This document shows positions 9,148 through 17,494 of a DNA stretch of 64,000 nt, one piece after another. The notes beneath the pieces are model-generated. The model was not told the DNA's origin. It made no database searches and saw only the letters and a program-made list of their open reading frames with translations. Every line of letters starts with the position of its first letter. Position 1 is the stretch's first letter. The stretch lies in assembly GCF_009925085.1 (NCBI RefSeq), contig NZ_JAABNR010000002.1:124001-188000 (forward strand), written 5' to 3'. The stretch comes from Stagnihabitans tardus. GTDB taxonomy: Bacteria; Pseudomonadota; Alphaproteobacteria; Rhodobacterales; Rhodobacteraceae. A program made the translations under genes and the position numbers.

Positions 9148-9971
9148 TCGGCTTCATCGGGACGGTGTTTTCGCCCTGGTATCACTGGTCGGGACGGCGC
9201 AGGCCGCAGAACCATGTCTGCCTGAACGTGGTGACCTGGGGGGGCAGCCCGCGGTTCACCATGACCGACCGGGGCGAAAGCGCGCTGCGGCAATCGCGCG
9301 AAAGCCTTCAGATCGGGCCCAGCCGGATGACCTGGGCGAATGGCGCGCTGGTGATCGAGATCGACGAAAAGGGCGCCGCCCCCCGCTTTGGCCGGGTGCG
9401 GGGCAAGATCACCCTGACGCCTGAGGCCGTGACAAGGGTGGAGGCCGTGCTTGACCCCGGGGCCCGCCACATCTGGCGCCCCTTCGCCCCCCTCTCGCGC
9501 ATCAAGGTCGAGCTCGACGGCCAACCCGCCTGGAAGGGTCACGGCTATTTCGACGCCAATTTCGGCGCGCGGCCCTTGGAGACCGATTTCCGCCGCTGGA
9601 CCTGGGGGCGCTATGCGGCTTCGGGGCGGGGGGTGGTGTTTTATGATGGGCTGCGACGGGATGGCTCGACCTTGGGGCTTTCCCTCGGCTTTGACGCCTT
9701 GGGCCAGGTGACCGAGACCGAGGCGCCTCCGCTGGTGGCGATGAAGCCGACCGCCTGGCGCCTCCCGCGTGAGACGCGGGCCGATGCGGGGACCACGCCG
9801 CGCCAGACCGCCATGCTTCTGGACGCGCCGTTTTACTCCCGCGCGGCGGTGGATGTGACGCTCGGCGGCGAGCAGTTCACCGGGGTCCATGAGGCCCTGG
9901 ACCTCGACCGCTATGCCTGGCCCTGGCTGAAGCCGATGATTGCGCTAAGGGTTCCCCGAAGCCGCGCCTAG
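9144..9971 (+). CDS. crtC: Hydroxyneurosporene synthase (carotenoid 1,2-hydratase)
   Basis: 275 residues from GTG 9144, which overlaps the crtD TGA (GTGA). Adds water at the 1,2 double bond of neurosporene. The N-terminus VIGFIGTVFSPWYHWSG matches the start I recall for Rhodobacter CrtC, and the length is close to its 281 residues. The crtC frame stays open far upstream and encodes GGYAWWYVDGVSDDG immediately before, a motif I associate with longer CrtC homologs, but no ATG, GTG or TTG lies there. The real start could therefore be earlier at a rare codon. Confidence 0.9.
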   Translation: MIGFIGTVFSPWYHWSGRRRPQNHVCLNVVTWGGSPRFTMTDRGESALRQSRESLQIGPSRMTWANGALVIEIDEKGAAPRFGRVRGKITLTPEAVTRVEAVLDPGARHIWRPFAPLSRIKVELDGQPAWKGHGYFDANFGARPLETDFRRWTWGRYAASGRGVVFYDGLRRDGSTLGLSLGFDALGQVTETEAPPLVAMKPTAWRLPRETRADAGTTPRQTAMLLDAPFYSRAAVDVTLGGEQFTGVHEALDLDRYAWPWLKPMIALRVPRSRA

Positions 9972-10439
9972 TCAGCGGGCGTAATCGGGGTTCAGCCGCA
10001 GGACCGACAGGTTCAGCGCGCCTGCCACGGTGACCCAGGCGAGGTAGGGTACGAACATCAGCCCCGCCCAAAGGTCCATCGACAGGAAGCTGACCGTGGT
10101 CAGCGCCACCGAGGTCCAAAGCGCGGCCATGACGAAGAGCGCCGCCCGCATCCGCTTCAGGCCGAAGAAGACCGGGGTCCAGAGCGTGTTGAAGGCGATT
10201 TGCAGCGACCAGAGGCCCATGGCCTGGCCGACGCCGGGGCCCTCCAGCGCGCCTACGCGGGCGGCGGCGGCGCTCATCAGGATGTAGAAGGTGGTCCAGG
10301 CCACGGGAAAGGCCCAACGCGGCGGGGTCCAGGTCGGTTTCTTGAGGCCGTTGTACCACTCGCCCGGCTGGAACATCGCGCCCGTCGTGGCGGGGGCGGC
10401 ACAGGCGGCCAGGTGAATGAAGAACAGGGTCAGGTCCAT
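9972..10439 (-). CDS. tspO: TspO/MBR tryptophan-rich sensory protein (CrtK)
   Basis: 155-residue outer-membrane/envelope protein with five hydrophobic helices and many Trp residues (FQPGEWYNGLKKPTWTPP near 24-41, WSLQIAFNTLWTPVFFG near 77-93), the TspO signature. In R. sphaeroides TspO binds tetrapyrroles and dampens photosynthesis gene expression in oxygen. It is downstream of crtB on the same strand with a 55-base gap, probably the last gene of crtIB-tspO. Its stop abuts the crtC stop, tail to tail. Confidence 0.95.
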   Translation of the reverse strand: MDLTLFFIHLAACAAPATTGAMFQPGEWYNGLKKPTWTPPRWAFPVAWTTFYILMSAAAARVGALEGPGVGQAMGLWSLQIAFNTLWTPVFFGLKRMRAALFVMAALWTSVALTTVSFLSMDLWAGLMFVPYLAWVTVAGALNLSVLRLNPDYAR

Positions 10440-10494
10440 GGGTGCCTCGCTTTTGCTTGCAGATAGGCGCTGCGACGCTCAAACCCAAGGGCTT

Positions 10495-11499
10495 TCACGC
10501 GGTGTTGCGGTCCTGTTGCTCCAATTGGCTGAGAACCCGGATCAGGGCCTCGGACCGCGAGGCGCGGCGGAGGGGCTTGGCTGCGGCCTCGACGAGGAAG
10601 GCCACTTCCGGCGCGGGGCGGGCATGCAGCCGGGCCGAGATCGGCAGGATGGGAGAAAGCGCGGCCTCGGCCCCCGCGAGCGCCAGGAGCGCCAGCTTGC
10701 GGCGGCCCGAGGTCCGGGCGCGGCGCGTGATGCTGTCATGGCCTGCGCGGGCGACCTCATGGCCTATGGCGCCATAGATCCGCCCCGCCGCAAAGATCCC
10801 GGCGCGGCAATCCAGCGGCAGGCGCGCCACCCCGGCGGCGGCGCGGATGTAATGCGTCTCGGCCACCGCCAGAAGCCGCGCCACGACGCGCGACAGGGCC
10901 TCCGAGGGGCGGGGGTCGGCCATGAAGGCCTCGGGCGAGATGCCCGCCTCCTCCAGCCAGTCCAGCGGCAGGAAGAGCCGCCCGGCGCGGGCATCCTCGC
11001 CCACGTCGCGGGCGATGTTGGTCAGCTGCATGGCCAGCCCCAGGTCGCAGGCGCGGGCCAGGGCATCCGCCTCGCGCACCCGCATCAACACGCACATCAT
11101 CGCCCCGACCGAGGAGGCAACCCGGGCCGAATAGTCCAGAACGCCCGAAAGCGTCTGATAGCGGCGGCCGAGCGCGTCCCAGGCCAGGCCCTCCAACAGA
11201 GCCTCGGGCAGGGCGCGGGGCAGGTCGAAATCCTGCACCACGGCGGCAAAGGCGCGGTCCGAGGCATGGTCGCGCGGGCGGCCCTGGTAGATCAGGTCCA
11301 GCCGGTCCGAGAGGCGCAGGACGGCCGCATCCTTGTCGTGGCCCTCGTCGACCTCGTCATCGGCGACGCGGCAGAAGGCGTAAAGCGCCAGCGCCGGGTC
11401 GCGGACGCGGGCGGGGAGAAGCTTGGAGGCCGCGTGGAAGGACAGGGACCCGGTGCGGATCATCGCGCGGCAGGTCGCCATATCCGCAGGCGCGATCAT
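10495..11499 (-). CDS. crtB: Phytoene synthase
   Basis: 334-residue enzyme condensing two GGPP to phytoene. Both Mg-binding Asp-rich motifs are visible: DDEVDEGHD at 47-55 and ARDVGED at 163-169, the latter in the QLTNIARDVGED context typical of squalene/phytoene synthases. The ATG overlaps the crtI TGA (ATGA), so it is translationally coupled to crtI. Length is normal. Confidence 0.97.
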   Translation of the reverse strand: MIAPADMATCRAMIRTGSLSFHAASKLLPARVRDPALALYAFCRVADDEVDEGHDKDAAVLRLSDRLDLIYQGRPRDHASDRAFAAVVQDFDLPRALPEALLEGLAWDALGRRYQTLSGVLDYSARVASSVGAMMCVLMRVREADALARACDLGLAMQLTNIARDVGEDARAGRLFLPLDWLEEAGISPEAFMADPRPSEALSRVVARLLAVAETHYIRAAAGVARLPLDCRAGIFAAGRIYGAIGHEVARAGHDSITRRARTSGRRKLALLALAGAEAALSPILPISARLHARPAPEVAFLVEAAAKPLRRASRSEALIRVLSQLEQQDRNTA

Positions 11500-13043
11500 T
11501 CGGCGGCCATCCGGAAGGGGAGGGCATGCGGTGCCTCGGGGATCAGACCCGCCGTCACCTCGGCGGCCCCGATCACCCCCGGCACGCCCGCGCCGGGATG
11601 GGTGCCCGCGCCGACGAGGTAAAGCCCCGGGATCTCCTCGGACAGGTTATGCGGGCGGAACCAGGCCGATTGCAGGATCCGCGGCTCGATCGAGAACCCC
11701 GCGCCGAGGGGCGAGAGATAGCGCGACTGAAAGGTCTCGGGCGTGAAGCAGAGGCTTTCGGTGATATGGTCGCCAAGGCCCGGCAAAAGCCGCTCCTCCA
11801 GCACCTTCTGCACGCTTTGGCGATAGGGTTCGGCCTCTTCGGCCCAATCGGTCGTCCCATGGCCCAGGTGCGGCACGGGAGACAGCGCATAGAAGGTGTC
11901 ATCCCCGGCAGGGGCGCAGCTGGGGTCGGTGACGGAGGGGCGGTGGACATAGAGGCTCATGTCCGGGGCAAGCCGCCCGGTCTGGAAGATGTCGCGGATA
12001 TGGGACTTGTAGCGCGGACCCACGAGGATCGTGTGATGGGTCACGTCGCGCCATGTCTCCCGCGTGCCCTTGGTCCCGAAATACCAGACGAAAAGCCCCA
12101 TCGACCAGCGTTGGCGTTTCAGCTTGGCATCGGTCCAGCGCTGGCGCGCATGGTTGCGCAACAGGCGGCTGTAGGTGTGGCCCGCATCGGCATTCGACAC
12201 CACGACGGGCGCCTGCATCACCGACCCATCCGCCATCCTGACGCCCGAGGCGCGGCCCTCGGTCAACACGATCTCATCGACCTCGGCGCCCTGGATCACC
12301 TGGCCGCCCTGGGCCGTGATCACCTTGGCCATCGCCGTCGCAATCGCCTGCACCCCGCCCATGGCGTAATGCACGCCGAAAGCGCGCTCCAGGTGGCTGA
12401 CGAGGGCATACATCGAGGTCACATGGAACGGGTCTCCGCCGATGAAAAGCGGATGGAAGGACAAGGCAAAGCGCAGGTGGTCGTCCTTCACCCGCCCCGC
12501 CGCATGGGCATAGACCGAACGGTCGGCGCGGAGCATCGCAAAGCGCGGCAGGGCCTTTAGCAGGTCGACCAGCCGGTGCATCGGCTTGCGGCCCAGGTCG
12601 AGGTAGCCGAAGCGGTAACGCGCCTCGGCATCGGCGAGAAAGCGGTCATAGCCCGCGAGGTCCTTTGGCGCGATCCGCGCGACCTCGGCCCGGCTGGCGG
12701 CGTCGTCGATGCGGGGCGCATAGGTCGTGCCATCTTGCCAGCGGATCTCGTAGAACGGGTCCATCGGCACCAGCGTCACATCGCGGTCGAAGTCGCGCCC
12801 GCAGGCCGTCCAGAGGTCGCGCAGCCCCTGGGGTACGGTCACGATGGTCGGCCCAAGGTCGAATCGGTGGCCGCCTTTCGTGATCGACGACCCCCGGCCC
12901 CCGGGGCGGTCCAGCTTGTCCAGGACCGTGACGCGATACCCCTTCGCCCCCAGCCGCATGGCGGTCGCAAGGCCTCCAAGCCCCGCCCCGATGACGATGG
13001 CAGAGGAAGGATCGGCTCTTTGGGTGAGTGAGTTCATGCGCAT
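11496..13043 (-). CDS. crtI: Phytoene desaturase
   Basis: 515-residue FAD-dependent bacterial-type phytoene desaturase (to neurosporene in this pathway). FAD-binding motif VIGAGLGGLATAMRLG near residues 17-32 and the C-terminal LYLVGAGTHPGAGVPGVIGAA. The ORF begins ATG CGC ATG; no Shine-Dalgarno is visible before either ATG, and a promoter-like pair sits so close that the mRNA may be leaderless. Heads crtI-crtB(-tspO); divergent from crtA with two PpsR sites between. Confidence 0.96.
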   Translation of the reverse strand: MRMNSLTQRADPSSAIVIGAGLGGLATAMRLGAKGYRVTVLDKLDRPGGRGSSITKGGHRFDLGPTIVTVPQGLRDLWTACGRDFDRDVTLVPMDPFYEIRWQDGTTYAPRIDDAASRAEVARIAPKDLAGYDRFLADAEARYRFGYLDLGRKPMHRLVDLLKALPRFAMLRADRSVYAHAAGRVKDDHLRFALSFHPLFIGGDPFHVTSMYALVSHLERAFGVHYAMGGVQAIATAMAKVITAQGGQVIQGAEVDEIVLTEGRASGVRMADGSVMQAPVVVSNADAGHTYSRLLRNHARQRWTDAKLKRQRWSMGLFVWYFGTKGTRETWRDVTHHTILVGPRYKSHIRDIFQTGRLAPDMSLYVHRPSVTDPSCAPAGDDTFYALSPVPHLGHGTTDWAEEAEPYRQSVQKVLEERLLPGLGDHITESLCFTPETFQSRYLSPLGAGFSIEPRILQSAWFRPHNLSEEIPGLYLVGAGTHPGAGVPGVIGAAEVTAGLIPEAPHALPFRMAAE

Positions 13044-13050
13044 GAAGGCG

Positions 13051-13078
13051 ATGATAGACTGTCCAGTTTAATTTACAA
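13051..13078 (-). promoter_or_regulatory. Candidate crtI promoter
   Basis: Leftward TTGTAA (complement of 13073-13078), 16-base spacer, TATCAT (complement of 13051-13056). Only 7 bases separate the -10 from the crtI ATG at 13043, so transcription would begin at or beside the start codon. The spacer and -35 overlap the PpsR site at 13060-13077. Confidence 0.45.
13060..13077. promoter_or_regulatory. PpsR/CrtJ operator, crtI side
   Basis: TGTCCAGTTTAATTTACA fits TGT-N12-ACA. It lies 17 bases upstream of the crtI ATG and covers the candidate crtI promoter. Confidence 0.75.
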
Positions 13079-13177
13079 CGTCTTTGCGGCGCCCGGGTTT
13101 ATCGCGCAGAAACCGGGGGCTGAGGACGGGATTCCGCCAAGCGCTTCGGGATTTTCCTTTCCAAGCCCTGCGGAAAG

Positions 13178-13195
13178 TGTAAAGTCAAAGTGACA
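13178..13195. promoter_or_regulatory. PpsR/CrtJ operator, crtA side
   Basis: TGTAAAGTCAAAGTGACA fits TGT-N12-ACA and lies 20 bases upstream of the proposed crtA start. It is 118 bases from the crtI-side site. CrtJ binds the R. capsulatus crtI-crtA region cooperatively at separated sites, which this pair resembles. Confidence 0.75.
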
Positions 13196-13215
13196 TATGA
13201 TGAAGGGGAAGCGCC

Positions 13216-13923
13216 ATTCCCACCGCAAGCCTGACCCTGTTCCGCCATGACGGCGCGGGCTCCCGTCTTTGGGGGCTTTCACGCATGGCGCTGGCCCGCC
13301 CGGGCCTGGCGCGGCTGCCGGGCCTGCGGTTCTGGAAGCTCTGCGGCGCGGGATCGGGGCATGGATTCTCCTTCCGGCCCGATGGGCGGGTCTGGGCGAT
13401 CCTGGCGGTCTGGGAGGACCTGAAGGCCGCCGAACAGGGCCTGCAAAGCCCCATCTGGACCCGCTGGCGCGCCCGCGCCGCCGAGAGCCTCTCCATCCTG
13501 ATGCGCCCCCTGACCGCACGCGGCTCCTGGTCGGGCGCGCAACCCTTCCCGCCCGAGCCCGGACCCTCCCACGGCCCCTTCGCCGTCCTGACCCGCGCCA
13601 CCGTCAAACCCCGGGCGCTGACCGCCTTCTGGGCCCGCGTGCCCGAGGTCAACGACCGCATCGGCGCCAACCCCGACGTGCTCTTCAAGATCGGCATCGG
13701 CGAGGTTCCGCTTCTGCACCAGGTCACCTTCTCGGTCTGGCCCGACATGGCCGCCATGGCCCGCTTCGCCCATGCCCCCGGACCCCATGCCGAGGCGGTG
13801 ACCCAGGTCCGCCAGGGCGACTGGTTCTCCGAAGAGCTTTACGCCCGCTTCCAGGTGCTGGGCACGCAGGGCCAATGGTCCGGCATGCCGCCCCTGACCC
13901 AACCCGAAAGGATCGTCGCATGA
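13216..13923 (+). CDS. crtA: Spheroidene monooxygenase, probable ATT start
   Basis: CrtA oxidises spheroidene to spheroidenone under oxygen. The first in-frame ATG (13285) would give 212 residues and drop the conserved N-terminus. Reading 23 codons upstream gives IPTASLTLFR...RLWGLSRMALARPGLARLPGLRFWKLCG, which aligns without gaps to the Rhodobacter N-terminus as I recall it (MTVVTLSLFR). At that exact position stands ATT, 4 bases after AAGGGGAAG, the same ribosome site seen before crtD. An in-frame TGA at 13201-13203 bounds the frame. I infer an ATT start (235 residues). The stop overlaps bchI as ATGA. Confidence 0.85.
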   Translation: MPTASLTLFRHDGAGSRLWGLSRMALARPGLARLPGLRFWKLCGAGSGHGFSFRPDGRVWAILAVWEDLKAAEQGLQSPIWTRWRARAAESLSILMRPLTARGSWSGAQPFPPEPGPSHGPFAVLTRATVKPRALTAFWARVPEVNDRIGANPDVLFKIGIGEVPLLHQVTFSVWPDMAAMARFAHAPGPHAEAVTQVRQGDWFSEELYARFQVLGTQGQWSGMPPLTQPERIVA

Positions 13924-14960
13924 GAGAACCCGCCCTCGCCCCCCGCCCCCAGGCGCGGCCCGCGGCCTATCCTTTCTCGGCCATCGTCGGCCAGGAGGAG
14001 ATGAAGCTGGCCCTGGTCCTGACCGCCGTCGATCCGACGCTGGGGGGGGTGCTAATCTTTGGCGACCGGGGGACCGGGAAATCCACCGCTGTCCGGGCTC
14101 TGGCCGCGCTTCTGCCGCCGATCGAGGCCGTGGCGGGTTGCCCGGTGAACTCTCCGCGCCCCGAGATGGTGCCGGATTGGGCGCGGGTTGCCGACCTCTC
14201 GCTGGTAATGAAGCCGACCCCGGTGGTGGACCTGCCGCTTGGGGTCTCGGAGGACCGGGTGGTCGGCGCCCTGGACATCGAACGCGCCATCTCGCGCGGG
14301 GAGAAGGCCTATGAGCCGGGGCTCCTGGCGCGGGCCAACCGGGGCTATCTTTACATCGACGAGGTGAACCTCCTGGAGGATCACATCGTCGATCTGCTTC
14401 TCGACGTGGCCCAGTCGGGCGAGAACGTGGTCGAACGCGACGGCCTGTCGATCCGCCACCCGGCGCGGTTTGTGCTGGTGGGCTCGGGCAACCCCGAGGA
14501 GGGCGAACTGCGCCCGCAACTCCTTGACCGTTTCGGCCTGTCGGTCGATGTGGCCACGCCGAAGGACCCCGCCACGCGGGTGGAGGTCGTTCTGCGCCGC
14601 GATGCCTATGACCGCGATCCCCTGGGCTTCATGGGGCAATGGGCGGCGCAGGACCAGGCGCTTTGCGCCGCGATCCTGATGGCGCGGGGGGCGCTCCCCC
14701 GCACCGAGGCGCCCAATACGCTGATCTATGACTGCGCGACCCTGTGCCTGGCAGTGGGCTCCGACGGGCTGCGCGGCGAACTGACGCTCCTCAAGGCCTC
14801 CCGCGCGCTGGCGGCCTACCAGGGGGCCTCCAAGGTCACCCGCGATCACCTGCGGCAGGTGGCGCCCATGGTGCTGGCCCATCGCCTGCGCCGCGACCCC
14901 TTGGACGAGGCGGGGCAGGGCGTCCGCATCGCCCGCATCCTGGCCGAGCATCTGCCATGA
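13920..14960 (+). CDS. bchI: Magnesium chelatase ATPase subunit I
   Basis: 346-residue AAA+ ATPase of Mg-chelatase (BchHID), which inserts Mg into protoporphyrin IX. Walker A GDRGTGKS at 48-55, Walker B YLYIDEVNLL at about 143-152, sensor-1 region VGSGNPEEGELRPQLLDRFGL near 182-202. The start overlaps crtA (ATGA) and the stop overlaps bchD (ATGA). The BchH partner is not in this window. Confidence 0.97.
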   Translation: MREPALAPRPQARPAAYPFSAIVGQEEMKLALVLTAVDPTLGGVLIFGDRGTGKSTAVRALAALLPPIEAVAGCPVNSPRPEMVPDWARVADLSLVMKPTPVVDLPLGVSEDRVVGALDIERAISRGEKAYEPGLLARANRGYLYIDEVNLLEDHIVDLLLDVAQSGENVVERDGLSIRHPARFVLVGSGNPEEGELRPQLLDRFGLSVDVATPKDPATRVEVVLRRDAYDRDPLGFMGQWAAQDQALCAAILMARGALPRTEAPNTLIYDCATLCLAVGSDGLRGELTLLKASRALAAYQGASKVTRDHLRQVAPMVLAHRLRRDPLDEAGQGVRIARILAEHLP

Positions 14961-16594
14961 CAGACCTGGCCCGCGCGCTGGCGGCCTTTGCGCTGGACCC
15001 GCTGGCGGTGGGAGGGCTCTGGCTTTACGGCCGCGCCTCCCCCGCGCGGGACCTGGTGCTGGCCGCCCTGCGCCCGGCCCTTGCCCTGCCGCAGCGGCGG
15101 CTTCACCCTTCGATCTCCGACGAGGCGCTGTTTGGCGGCCTCGACCTGGCGCTGACCTTGCAGGCCGGGCGGGCGATCCGGCGGCCGGGGATCCTGGACC
15201 AGCCCTGCGTGATGATCCTGCCCATGGCCGAGCGCACGGGGCCCGGCCTCGGCGCGCGCCTGGCGCAGGCGCTGGACGGTGGCCAGCACGCGCTGATCGC
15301 TATGGACGAAAGCGCGGCGGAGGACGAGGCGCTGCCCCCCGCCCTGACCGACCGGCTGGGGATTTTCCTCGACCTGTCGGAAGCGCGGCTCGAGCCCTTC
15401 GATCTGCCAGACCTGACGGCGGCCCGCGCCCTGCGGCCCCAGGTGACCCTCCCCGAAGGCGCGCTTCTGCAGATGGCCCAGGCGGCGGAGTCCCTCGGTG
15501 TCCGCCCGATCCGCGCCCTCCTGGTCCTGGTGGCGCTGACCCGCTCGCTGGCCGCGCTGTCGGGACGGACCACGGCCGCCCCCGAGGATATCGAAGAGGC
15601 CGCTGCCCTGACGCTTTCCCACCGCGCCCTCCCGCCGATGGAGCAAGCGCCGGAAGAGGCACCTCCCCCGCCTGAACCAGAGCAGGGAGAGGCGCCGGAG
15701 GAGGACCAACCCCTCCGCGACCCCTCATTGGCCGAGATCATCCTGGCCGCCGCGCGCGTCGCCCTTCCTCCCGCGCTTCTAGAGCAGCTGGCAAACGCCA
15801 AGGCCCGCCAAGCCCCCGGCGGCAAAGGCGCGGGGCAAGAGCGGCAAGGGAGCCGCCACGGCCACCCGCTTTCCGCCCGCCCCGGCAAGCCCGCGACCCC
15901 GTCCCAGCTGGACCTCCTGGCCTCGCTGAGGGCCGCCGCCCCCTGGCAGCCATCGCGCCGCAAGGAGCGCCCCGATGGCCCCGCTCTGATCCTGCGCCCC
16001 TCTGACCTGCGGCTGAAGCGGCGCGCCGAACATTCCGACCGGCTTCTGATCTTTGCCGTCGATGCCTCGGGATCTTCGGCGGTGGCGCGGCTGGCCGAGG
16101 CCAAGGGCGCGGTCGAGCTTTTCCTGGCCGAGGCCTATGTGAAGCGCGATCACGTCGCGCTTCTCTCCTTCCGCAACCAGGGGGCCGAGCTGATCCTGCC
16201 GCCGACGCGCAGCTTGGCGCGCACCAAGTCGCGGCTGGCGGGGATGCCGGGGGGCGGGGGCACGCCGCTCGCTTCCGGCCTGGACCTGGCCCTGGCCACG
16301 GCGCTGGCCGCCCGACGCAAGGGGATGACGCCGACGCTCGCCATCCTGACCGATGGGCGCGGCAACATCGCCCGCAACGGCGCGCCGGGCCGCCTGGGGG
16401 CCGAGGCCGATGCGCTGGCGGCCGCCAGGGCGATCCGCGCCGCCGGGCTGGGGGCCCTGGTTCTGGATGTCTCGAACCGGCCGCAGCCGGGGCTTGCCCT
16501 CCTGGCCGCTGCGATGGGGGCACGCTATATGGCGCTGCCCCGTGCCCAGGCCGGAGCCATGGCGCGGACCCTCTCGGCCGCCCTGCCGGACTGA
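14957..16594 (+). CDS. bchD: Magnesium chelatase subunit D
   Basis: 545-residue platform subunit of Mg-chelatase. The N-terminal half resembles AAA+ but lacks a Walker A motif, as usual for BchD. A proline/glutamate-rich linker (PPPPEPEQGEAPEEDQP) lies near residues 234-252. The C-terminal von Willebrand A domain has the MIDAS DASGS near 369 and the later TDGRGN near 460. Its stop shares one base with the bchO ATG (TGATG). Confidence 0.96.
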   Translation: MTDLARALAAFALDPLAVGGLWLYGRASPARDLVLAALRPALALPQRRLHPSISDEALFGGLDLALTLQAGRAIRRPGILDQPCVMILPMAERTGPGLGARLAQALDGGQHALIAMDESAAEDEALPPALTDRLGIFLDLSEARLEPFDLPDLTAARALRPQVTLPEGALLQMAQAAESLGVRPIRALLVLVALTRSLAALSGRTTAAPEDIEEAAALTLSHRALPPMEQAPEEAPPPPEPEQGEAPEEDQPLRDPSLAEIILAAARVALPPALLEQLANAKARQAPGGKGAGQERQGSRHGHPLSARPGKPATPSQLDLLASLRAAAPWQPSRRKERPDGPALILRPSDLRLKRRAEHSDRLLIFAVDASGSSAVARLAEAKGAVELFLAEAYVKRDHVALLSFRNQGAELILPPTRSLARTKSRLAGMPGGGGTPLASGLDLALATALAARRKGMTPTLAILTDGRGNIARNGAPGRLGAEADALAAARAIRAAGLGALVLDVSNRPQPGLALLAAAMGARYMALPRAQAGAMARTLSAALPD

Positions 16595-17451
16595 TGGAGC
16601 CCGCGCGCCTCCCCCCCGACTGGCCCTTCCGGGGCCTGGGTCAAAGGGTGGCCCTGGCCCCGCATCGCTGGTGGGTGGTGACGATGGGAGAGGGGCCGGA
16701 CCTGCTGCTGCTGCATGGCACCGGCGCCTCTGGCCATTCTTTCCGCCGCCTGGCGCCCCTTTTGGCCCAGCATTACCGCGTCATCATCCCCGACCTGCCG
16801 GGCCAGGGGGCCAGCCAAAGCCGTGCCATGGGCCGGATGGGGCTGGACGGGATGGCCGAGGATCTTTGGACCCTGATGGATCACCTTGGCGTGACGCCCA
16901 AGGCCGTCATTGGCCACTCCGCCGGGGCCGCCATCGGGTTGCGCATGGCGGAACTCCGTCCCATCCAAGCCGTGATCGGGCTGAACGCAGCGCTTGGCGG
17001 TTTCGACGGGCTGGCGGCGCTCTTGTTCCCCGCCATCGCCCGGACGCTGGCGGCGGCTCCCTTCCTCGCCCGTGCGGCGGCGCGGCTCTCGGGCACGCCC
17101 GCCTCGGTCGCCCGGCTTCTGGCTGGAACGGGGTCACCGCTCGATGCCGAGGGGCGAGGTCAGTATCTCCGCCTCGTGCAGGACCCCGACCATATCTCGG
17201 GCGCGCTTGCCATGATGGCGGGGTGGCGGCTCGAGGGGCTCTTGCAGCGCCTGCCCCAGACGCGGACGCGGGTTTGGCTCATCGCCTCGGAGGGTGACCG
17301 CGCCGTGCCGCCCCGGGTCTCGGACCAGGCCGCCGCCCGCATCCCGGGGGCCGAGGTCACCCATCTGGCGAAACTTGGCCACCTGGCGCATGAAGAGGCA
17401 ACCGATGGGCTGGCCAGCCTGATCCTGCCGTGGTTAAGCACCTTGCCCTGA
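16594..17451 (+). CDS. bchO: Mg-chelatase-associated alpha/beta hydrolase BchO
   Basis: 285-residue alpha/beta-hydrolase-fold protein with nucleophile elbow GHSAGA (about 108-113), an oxyanion region LLLHGTGASGHSF near 34-46 and a C-terminal His in KLGHLAHEE. BchO is found with bchID in purple bacteria and assists Mg-chelation by an unclear mechanism. Last recognised bch gene on this side of the cluster; the next gene follows after 43 bases on the same strand and may be co-transcribed. Confidence 0.93.
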   Translation: MEPARLPPDWPFRGLGQRVALAPHRWWVVTMGEGPDLLLLHGTGASGHSFRRLAPLLAQHYRVIIPDLPGQGASQSRAMGRMGLDGMAEDLWTLMDHLGVTPKAVIGHSAGAAIGLRMAELRPIQAVIGLNAALGGFDGLAALLFPAIARTLAAAPFLARAAARLSGTPASVARLLAGTGSPLDAEGRGQYLRLVQDPDHISGALAMMAGWRLEGLLQRLPQTRTRVWLIASEGDRAVPPRVSDQAAARIPGAEVTHLAKLGHLAHEEATDGLASLILPWLSTLP

Positions 17452-17494
17452 GGCCCCGGCGCTTTACCTAAGCCCTGCAATAACCCGCAGGCCC

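Noticed and set aside
13197-13250. 17-codon ORF (ATGATGAAG...) before crtA
   Set aside because: Out of frame with crtA, no similarity, and it overlaps the crtA ribosome site; the ATG pair is probably incidental.
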